Of a stretch of DNA of 64,000 nucleotides, positions 58,999 to 64,000 are shown piece by piece. Source of the stretch: Treponema sp. UBA4377 (GTDB taxonomy: Bacteria; Spirochaetota; Spirochaetia; Treponematales; Treponemataceae); assembly GCA_002391235.1 (NCBI GenBank), contig DGRX01000021.1:1-64000 (forward strand), given 5' to 3'. The stretch's first letter is position 1. The number at the start of each line of letters is the position of its first letter. Below the pieces are notes generated by a model. That model was not told the origin of the DNA. It saw only the letters and a program-made list of their open reading frames with translations, and made no database searches. Both the position numbers and the translations under genes were made by a program.

Positions 58999-60484
58999 AT
59001 CGCTCGCCAAAAATTTTTCGTCCGGCAACAAATGTCGCGACGACGCGGCCGGCCAAAGTTTTCCCGTCAAGCGGCGTGGCTTTTCCCTTGCTGTAAAAGC
59101 GCGAGGAGTCCACGCGCCATTTTTTGTCGGGGTCCAGCAAGACCAAGTCGGCGTCGTAGCCGGCCGCGACCAAGCCTTTTTTCAAGCCCAAAATTCGCGC
59201 GGGCCTTGCCGACATCAGCGCCATCAGTTTTTGCGAGGGAATCTTTTCTTTCTTGCATAGAACGCTGTTGCAAACTGCGTAGGCAGTTTCAAGCCCGGTA
59301 AAGCCAGGAGCGCCGGCGGCCTTGTCTTCCATCGTGTGCGGCGCATGGTCGGTCGCGATGCAGTCGGCCGTTCCGTCCTTGAGCGCGGCCAAAAGCGCGG
59401 CGCGGTCGTTGGCTGTCCTAAGCGGCGGGTTCACGAAGGCGAAGATTTTTGGAACAGCCGTTCCTTCAAGCGCCAAGTGGTGCGGCGTGATTTCAAAAGT
59501 GATTTTAAATCCGTTCTTGTAATTTTTTTCTTCCGCCTTGGCGCGGCGGGCGGCCATAACGCTTTGGACGGTGGAAACGTGGCAAAGGTGAATGTGGCAT
59601 CCGGCTTTTTGCGCAAGCAAAATGTTTCGCTCGGTGGCCGCGTCCTCGGCAAGTTCCAAAAGCGAGTTGGCCTCTTTTATGTTTTGAACGATTTGGCCAA
59701 GCGCGGACGCGGGAACGGCGGCCAAGACTTTTTTGTCAATCGCTCCCCAGGCGGGAATCTTGTATTTTGCCATAAGCTCTAGAGCGCGCGTCCTGTAAGT
59801 TTTTGCAAGCGCGGCAAGAGCCGGGTCTTCGCAGTGGCAACTTACGACAATTTTTTTCTTTGCGGCGATTTTCATCGCGTCCAGCATTACGGCGGAACTT
59901 GCGACTTCGCGGCCGTCTTCGCTTATCACGGGCGTCGTTTTTTTGTCCAAGCCTTCAAGGTGAACTGTCGTCGAGCCGTCAAATCTTTTTGTAAGGCTTA
60001 CGCTTTGAAAGACGCGCGACATTTTTCGTTCCGCCGCTTCTTGGTCAACCTTTAGCGCCTCGTCTTTGCTAGAGACAACCGGATTTGTGTTGGGCATAAG
60101 AACCAGCGTTCCAAAGCCGCCGGCGGCGGCCGCCTTTAGCGCGGAATCCAAGTCCTCTTTTTGAGTCTGTCCCGGATACCTAAAGTGCGCGTGCATGTCG
60201 ATAAAGGCCGGCGCCAAGACAAGGCCTTTCGCGTCGATTTCGGTCATGCCGGAACTTTTGGAAAGACTGGAATTGCGGCCGGCGCCGGCGGCATTTTTGG
60301 TCTTGCCAGCAATTTCAGTTTGAGCGGCGTTTTTTGTCTTGCCGCCATTCGCCGCCTTTAAAACGCTCTCCGCGCTTTTAAATGTTCCGTAAAAGACGCG
60401 CTTGATTTTTTTTCCTTCGATGATGACCGCGCCTTTTTTGTCTGTGTTCTCGTCAACAATCCGCGCGTTGTAAATTATGGTCAT
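58997..60484 (-). CDS. pyrC: Dihydroorotase with N-terminal repeat insert
   Basis: 495 residues; the family is usually about 430. It closes carbamoyl aspartate to dihydroorotate. The metal site HAHFRYPG is near residue 95, followed by LMPNTNP, a HCEDP segment, HLCHVST and the late Asp in CIATDHAPHT. Residues about 39-81 (AANGGKTKNAAQTEIAGKTK and following) are an insert made of family B repeats in the small beta-sandwich, just before DAKGLVLAPAFID. AGAGG lies before the ATG. It is the last gene of pyrB-pyrI-pyrC. Confidence 0.92.
   Translation of the reverse strand: MTIIYNARIVDENTDKKGAVIIEGKKIKRVFYGTFKSAESVLKAANGGKTKNAAQTEIAGKTKNAAGAGRNSSLSKSSGMTEIDAKGLVLAPAFIDMHAHFRYPGQTQKEDLDSALKAAAAGGFGTLVLMPNTNPVVSSKDEALKVDQEAAERKMSRVFQSVSLTKRFDGSTTVHLEGLDKKTTPVISEDGREVASSAVMLDAMKIAAKKKIVVSCHCEDPALAALAKTYRTRALELMAKYKIPAWGAIDKKVLAAVPASALGQIVQNIKEANSLLELAEDAATERNILLAQKAGCHIHLCHVSTVQSVMAARRAKAEEKNYKNGFKITFEITPHHLALEGTAVPKIFAFVNPPLRTANDRAALLAALKDGTADCIATDHAPHTMEDKAAGAPGFTGLETAYAVCNSVLCKKEKIPSQKLMALMSARPARILGLKKGLVAAGYDADLVLLDPDKKWRVDSSRFYSKGKATPLDGKTLAGRVVATFVAGRKIFGER
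60287..60343. repeat. Family B repeat pair inside pyrC
   Basis: Units at 60287-60306 and 60324-60343. On the gene strand they read GGCAAGACCAAAAATGCCGC and GGCAAGACAAAAAACGCCGC. Both encode GKTKNAA. Confidence 0.78.
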
Positions 60485-60495
60485 TGCCTTGCCTC

Positions 60496-60945
60496 TTACA
60501 ATTCCACCGCCTCTCCCTGCGGGCCGGCCTTGTACAAGGTGTCGCAGTATTCGCAGCGGTAAAGCGCGCGGGTCCTGTCAACCAAGTGAAAGCTTTGCGG
60601 AACGTATTTTTCGCTTGCGGTGATGCAGCGGGGGTTTTTGCAGTGGATTACGCCGGTCACTTTTTGCGGAAGCTCCATCTTGATTTTTTCGACAATCTTT
60701 TCGTCCTTGATCACGTTCACTGTGATGTTTGGGTCGATAAAGCCCAAGACCGAATAGTCGATGTTGATTATGTTGTCGATTTTGATGATGTCTTTTTTTC
60801 CGCCCTTTTTGGACTGAACGTTCATCACAAGCGCCGCGGTAAAGCGCGCGTTGGCAAGTCCAAGCCAGTTAAAAATCTTTGGGCCGTAGCCCGCGCAAAT
60901 GTGGTCGATGACCAAACCGTTTTTTATCGTTTCTACATTCAACAT
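60496..60945 (-). CDS. pyrI: Aspartate carbamoyltransferase regulatory subunit
   Basis: 149 residues. The nucleotide-binding N-domain starts [17 protein letters not shown]. The zinc domain has CKNPRC and CEYC. It binds CTP/ATP and modulates PyrB. Its ATG overlaps the pyrB stop (TGATG). Separate PyrI shows the E. coli-like class B enzyme rather than the class C form. Confidence 0.95.
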   Translation of the reverse strand: MLNVETIKNGLVIDHICAGYGPKIFNWLGLANARFTAALVMNVQSKKGGKKDIIKIDNIINIDYSVLGFIDPNITVNVIKDEKIVEKIKMELPQKVTGVIHCKNPRCITASEKYVPQSFHLVDRTRALYRCEYCDTLYKAGPQGEAVEL

Positions 60946-61868
60946 CAGAGGGCTCCTGTCAACTTGGCTATGAGGCTCATTCGCGCGTACATTCCAAACT
61001 TGACTTGCTTAAAGTACGCGGCGCGGGGGTCGTCGTCAACCTCGTAAGAAATTTCGTTCACACGGGGAAGCGGGTGCAGGACAATCATGTCGCTCTTTGC
61101 AAGCTTCATCTTTTCCTTGTCCAAAATGTAGCTGTCCTTTAGGCGGATGTAGTCCTGCTCGTTAAAGAAACGTTCCTTTTGAACGCGGGTCATATAAAGG
61201 ATGTCGGCCTTGTCAATCACGTCTTCCATTCGCTCGGCGCATTCGTACTGAACGCCCGCGGGCTTTAGGATGTCTTCTATCATGTACTCGGGAACGGCAA
61301 GCTCCTTTGGGCTTACAAAGATGAACTTGTTTCCGGGATAGCGGCACATCGCTTGCGTCAAAGAATGAACGGTGCGGCCAAACTTTAGGTCGCCCACAAA
61401 GCAAATCGTTTGGTTTTCAAAGCTGCCGCGCAATCTCCGTATCGTCAAAAGGTCGGTCAAGGTTTGCGTCGGGTGAAAGTGGCCGCCGTCGCCCGCGTTG
61501 ATTATCGGGCAGTCAGAATATTTTGAGGCCAAGAGCGCCGCTCCTTCCTTGGGACTTCTCATCGCGATTACGTCCGCATAGCTTGAAACAACGCGAATCG
61601 TGTCGGCCAAGATTTCTCCCTTTGTGGTGGAAGTGTAGCTGGCGTCGGCAAAGCCTTCCACCGCTCCGCCCAAGCGCAGCATCGCAGCCTCAAAGCTTAA
61701 GCGCGTGCGGGTGCTTGGCTCAAAAAAAAGCGCCGCAAGAATTTTCCCGCGGCACACATCTTTAAAAGAATTTGGATCAACAATAATTTGCTCTGCCAGA
61801 GCGCAGATTTCCTCAATCTCCGCAACCGACAAATCATCAGGTTGGATTACGTGACGGCCTTTAAGCAT
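60945..61868 (-). CDS. pyrB: Aspartate carbamoyltransferase catalytic subunit
   Basis: 307 residues from the ATG at 61868 ([15 protein letters not shown]) with AAGGAG upstream. The carbamoyl phosphate site [13 protein letters not shown] and the [12 protein letters not shown] and HPLPRVNEI motifs are intact. It is the first gene of pyrB-pyrI-pyrC. Confidence 0.95.
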   Translation of the reverse strand: MLKGRHVIQPDDLSVAEIEEICALAEQIIVDPNSFKDVCRGKILAALFFEPSTRTRLSFEAAMLRLGGAVEGFADASYTSTTKGEILADTIRVVSSYADVIAMRSPKEGAALLASKYSDCPIINAGDGGHFHPTQTLTDLLTIRRLRGSFENQTICFVGDLKFGRTVHSLTQAMCRYPGNKFIFVSPKELAVPEYMIEDILKPAGVQYECAERMEDVIDKADILYMTRVQKERFFNEQDYIRLKDSYILDKEKMKLAKSDMIVLHPLPRVNEISYEVDDDPRAAYFKQVKFGMYARMSLIAKLTGAL

Positions 61869-61892
61869 TAATGGCTCCTTAGAATTTTTTTG

Positions 61893-61921
61893 ATTATAAC
61901 GCATTTGGGGTTTATATGCAA
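61893..61921 (-). promoter_or_regulatory. Promoter of pyrBIC
   Basis: TTGCAT (61921-61916), 17 bp, TATAAT (61898-61893). The leader is only about 20 nt, so there is no room for a pyrimidine attenuator. Confidence 0.7.
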
Positions 61922-61934
61922 GCGAAACGCGTTT

Positions 61935-61980
61935 TTGCTAGTGGTAATATATACTCGCCTCTCGCGAGGCGTACTGGCAA
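61935..61980. repeat. Family D double-hairpin repeat, copy 3
   Basis: Outer arms TTGCTAGTGG (61935-61944) and GTACTGGCAA (61971-61980). The inner hairpin CGCCTC-TCGC-GAGGCG differs in sequence from the other copies but keeps the stem. It lies inverted relative to the copies at 22977-23202. Confidence 0.75.
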
Positions 61981-62045
61981 TAGCGCATTCAGGGGCATAA
62001 GCGCAAGCGGAACGGCAGAGGTCTTGCGTTCGAGAACACGAGCGG

Positions 62046-63656
62046 CTACTTGCCTACGCAAAAGTTGCTAAAAACGCTGTCCAAAATGTCGTCGGCGGTC
62101 ACGCGGCCCGTAAGCTCGCCCAAAAAGTCCAGCGCGTCCTCAATGTCTTGGACGACCGCGTCAAGCGAATAGCCTTTTTGCAAACTGGCGGCGTGGCGCA
62201 AGCTTTCCAGAGCGCTTTCAACCAAACGTTTTTGGCGCTCGCTGCCCAAACCGGCCTGGCTTCGCTCCGTTTCCTGGCCTTTAAGCAATAAAGCTTTGGC
62301 CATCGCGACCAAATCCTTTACGCCGCCGCCGTTTTTGGCGCTGACAAAAACTTGCCCGGAAAGCGCGGGGATTTTTTGGCTGGCGGCCTCATAAAATTTT
62401 TGGGCTTCGGAAATCGCGGCTTTTTGGTCTTGCGAAACCTTCTCGGTTTGCGCGGCCGCTTCTTTGTCTTGCAAAGCCTCTTGGCCGTCCGCCTTTTGGT
62501 CTTGCGAAACCTTGTCCAGCTTGTTCCAAACAAAAATCACAGGCTCCTTTCGTTCCGCCAAAAAAGCCAGGTCGATTTGATCCTTGGGCAAAGTCACGTC
62601 GGCCAAGTACAAAAGCAAGTCGGCCTCGTCGCTCAATTCCTTGGCGCTTTCCACGCCGCGAGCCTCTATCTCGTCGCTGGTGGAGCGCAAGCCCGCCGTG
62701 TCAAAAAGGCGCGCGGGAATTCCGTCCAGGCTTATCCAGCTTTCTATCCAGTCGCGGGTGGTACCTTCGATGTCGCTTACGATCGCGCGCTCTTCCTTTA
62801 ACAGGCAGTTGAACAAGCTTGACTTTCCGGCGTTGGTTTTTCCGCAAAGAACCAGGCGGGCGCCTTCTTGGTAAAGCTTTTCGCTTTTCCATGTATGGGC
62901 CAAACGCTCAAGGGCGGCTATGGCTTCAAGCAATTTTGTTTGGTCGTATGCGTCCGCGATTGTCTCTTCGTCTTCGGGGTATTCGATTTCAACTTCGATT
63001 TGCGCAAGCGTGTCAATCAAGGATTTTTGGACGCGCTCGATTTCTTGGCTCAAGTTTCCGGCCAAGCGGCCCGCCGCCTTTTGGCTTGAGGCTCCCGTGC
63101 GGCTTTCTATGATTTCGCGGACGGCTTCCGCTTTTGTAAGGTCGGCCTTTCCGTTTATAAAGGCGCGGAAGGTAAACTCGCCGCGCTCGGCCTGCCTAAA
63201 GCCGTTTTGCAAAAGCAAGTTGAAAATTTTTGTCACAACCGCCGTTCCGCCGTGACAAGAGATTTCGGCCATTTCCTCGCCGGTAAAAGATTTTGGCGCG
63301 CGGAAAACCGACACCAAAACTTCGTCCACCCGCGCGGCTTTTTTGTCAGGAACGCAATCGCGGGCCGCGGCTTTTTGGTCTTGCGACAGTTTTTCGTCAG
63401 CGGCATTTTGGTCTTGCGAACAATCTTGGCCGCCTACAACTCTTTCGGTCGCCCCAGCGTTTTGCGGCTCAACAATCCAGCCGTAAACAATCGTGTTGCC
63501 GGCGGCCGCGTTCAAGGCCTTGGGGCGAGAAAAAATTTTTGACAAAAGATGGATTGAGTTTTTGCCCGAGACGCGGATGATGCCGAGAGCGGCCGGCGCC
63601 AGCGCAGTGGCAACCGCCGCAATCGGCTCTTCGGGCGTGTAGCCTGTGTTGTCCAA
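62046..63656 (-). CDS. mnmE: tRNA uridine-5-carboxymethylaminomethyl GTPase with two repeat inserts
   Basis: 536 residues; the family is usually about 455. It modifies wobble uridine together with MnmG. The formyl-THF domain is N-terminal. The G domain has GKTNAGKSS, DTAG and NKLD, and the protein ends in FCVGK with the catalytic Cys. Residues about 66-102 (QDCSQDQNAADEKLSQDQKA and following) and about 380-414, right after NKLD, are inserts of family B repeats. The start is TTG at 63656, three bases after an HD-GYP gene. No good ribosome site is visible, so the exact start is uncertain. Confidence 0.93.
   Translation of the reverse strand: MDNTGYTPEEPIAAVATALAPAALGIIRVSGKNSIHLLSKIFSRPKALNAAAGNTIVYGWIVEPQNAGATERVVGGQDCSQDQNAADEKLSQDQKAAARDCVPDKKAARVDEVLVSVFRAPKSFTGEEMAEISCHGGTAVVTKIFNLLLQNGFRQAERGEFTFRAFINGKADLTKAEAVREIIESRTGASSQKAAGRLAGNLSQEIERVQKSLIDTLAQIEVEIEYPEDEETIADAYDQTKLLEAIAALERLAHTWKSEKLYQEGARLVLCGKTNAGKSSLFNCLLKEERAIVSDIEGTTRDWIESWISLDGIPARLFDTAGLRSTSDEIEARGVESAKELSDEADLLLYLADVTLPKDQIDLAFLAERKEPVIFVWNKLDKVSQDQKADGQEALQDKEAAAQTEKVSQDQKAAISEAQKFYEAASQKIPALSGQVFVSAKNGGGVKDLVAMAKALLLKGQETERSQAGLGSERQKRLVESALESLRHAASLQKGYSLDAVVQDIEDALDFLGELTGRVTADDILDSVFSNFCVGK
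62416..62506. repeat. Family B repeat cluster in the mnmE G-domain
   Basis: Units at 62416-62435 and 62489-62506 (GCGGCTTTTTGGTCTTGCGA type on the + strand) and a diverged unit near 62452-62475. The gene strand encodes SQDQKA, LQDKEAA and SQDQKAA. Confidence 0.75.
63334..63419. repeat. Family B repeat cluster in the mnmE N-domain
   Basis: Units at 63367-63386 and 63400-63419 differ at a few bases, with a shortened unit at 63334-63350. The gene strand encodes SQDQNAA, SQDQKAA and PDKKAA. Confidence 0.78.
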
Positions 63657-63659
63657 AGT

Positions 63660-64000
63660 TTAGATGACTTTTTCCAACAAGTCGATGATTTTAGGATCGT
63701 AGATTCCGGCTTTAGACTTCATCTCCTTAACGGCGGCGTCGCTGTCCATAATCTCGCGGTAAGCGCGCTTGCTTGTAAGAGAAATGTAGCTTTCGCAAAC
63801 GCGAATAACGCGCGCGATAAACGGAATCTTCGCTCCGCTCAAGCCGGCAATGTAGCCTTTTCCGTCCATGTTCTCGTGGTGGAACTCGGCGGCCTGCAAG
63901 AAAATCGTCTTGATTTGATCCGGAACAAAGTCAAAGTATTCCGCGGCGTTCTGAACGTGCTCGCGAATCTTTTGGCGCTCCTTCATCGTAAGGTCTTTGC
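63660..64000 (-). CDS. HD-GYP domain protein, C-terminal part (5' end outside window)
   Basis: At least 113 residues; the frame stays open to the window edge, and the ATG at 63986 is internal. HHENMDGKGYIAGLSGAKIP is the HD-GYP signature (GYP reads GYI here), followed by IARVIRVCESYISLTSKRAYR. HD-GYP domains usually hydrolyse cyclic di-GMP; the metal residues in the N-terminal part are outside the window. It is co-transcribed with mnmE. Confidence 0.85.
   Translation of the reverse strand, partial: KDLTMKERQKIREHVQNAAEYFDFVPDQIKTIFLQAAEFHHENMDGKGYIAGLSGAKIPFIARVIRVCESYISLTSKRAYREIMDSDAAVKEMKSKAGIYDPKIIDLLEKVI

Noticed and set aside
61869..61934. Pyrimidine attenuator or PyrR site upstream of pyrBIC
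   Set aside because: Promoter position leaves a leader of about 20 nt and no terminator hairpin follows it.
1..64000. tRNA or rRNA genes
   Set aside because: No T-loop-like GGTTCGAATCC pattern with matching acceptor ends and no rRNA core sequence was noticed by eye. A tRNAscan run would settle it.

Overview
The window looks like chromosome from a spirochaete, most probably a host-associated Treponema. Pointers are a FabV-type trans-2-enoyl-CoA reductase close in motif content to the treponemal enzyme, a Leptospira LA_2272-like surface-repeat protein, relaxed spirochaetal lipoboxes, a MazEF pair and a TdeIII/PmeII-like restriction enzyme. The species call is inference; no rRNA or tRNA gene was seen. 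Housekeeping genes are moderately GC-rich. Two stretches, about 25.8-27.9 kb and 52.9-57.7 kb, are clearly AT-richer and look acquired.

Layout. 0-11.8 kb is a nitrogen-assimilation block: the tail of an ANTAR regulator, gltD-gltB-asnB, an ammonium transporter fused to a PII domain, and carA. The asnB operon, amt and carA each have a strong promoter followed by a 5' leader in which a hexaloop hairpin of ANTAR-target type (A at loop position 1, G at position 4) overlaps an intrinsic terminator, so ANTAR-controlled antitermination is likely. A second ANTAR protein lies behind glmS at 46.3 kb. 11.8-20.1 kb is an ECF sigma / anti-sigma pair, an exported caspase-fold protein with surface repeats, a TonB-dependent receptor and exbB-exbD-exbD-tonB. 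Two sites sharing AAAGTGACA-N16-TTGTCTwATAA precede the sigma gene and the receptor gene and are probably the sigma factor's own promoters. 20-25.8 kb holds a beta-CASP nuclease, a WbaP-like sugar transferase, an aminotransferase with an Lrp regulator, and shikimate kinase. 25.8-29.4 kb is a one-strand run of mazEF, nifU, slyD and a type II restriction-modification pair. 29.4-46.4 kb carries a Kef-type antiporter, a lytic transglycosylase with a membrane LysM protein, a PrsW-like membrane protease, fabF-fabV, a GGDEF/EAL protein, a phosphatase and a CE2 esterase. 46.3-52.8 kb has the ANTAR regulator, glmS, SRP RNA, a chemoreceptor and ettA. 52.9-58 kb is an island of mostly unrecognised genes. 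58-64 kb has pyrB-pyrI-pyrC, mnmE and a partial HD-GYP gene.

The most unusual signal is short repeats inserted into the reading frames of core enzymes. Family A (about 80-87 bp, starting with the near-palindrome GGGGGAAGCCTCCCCC) sits inside gltB, asnB and carA, in both orientations and different frames, always without a stop and always in a domain linker. Family B (about 20 bp, consensus GCAAGRCCAAAAATGCCGC) sits in clusters inside aroK, pyrC and mnmE and also between genes. This resembles the Rickettsia palindromic elements in principle but not in sequence. Two further hairpin repeat families lie between genes.

Many genes have a -10 box only 6-8 bases before the ATG and no Shine-Dalgarno, so leaderless mRNAs appear common. 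Other genes, mainly inside operons, have clear GGAG-type ribosome sites.
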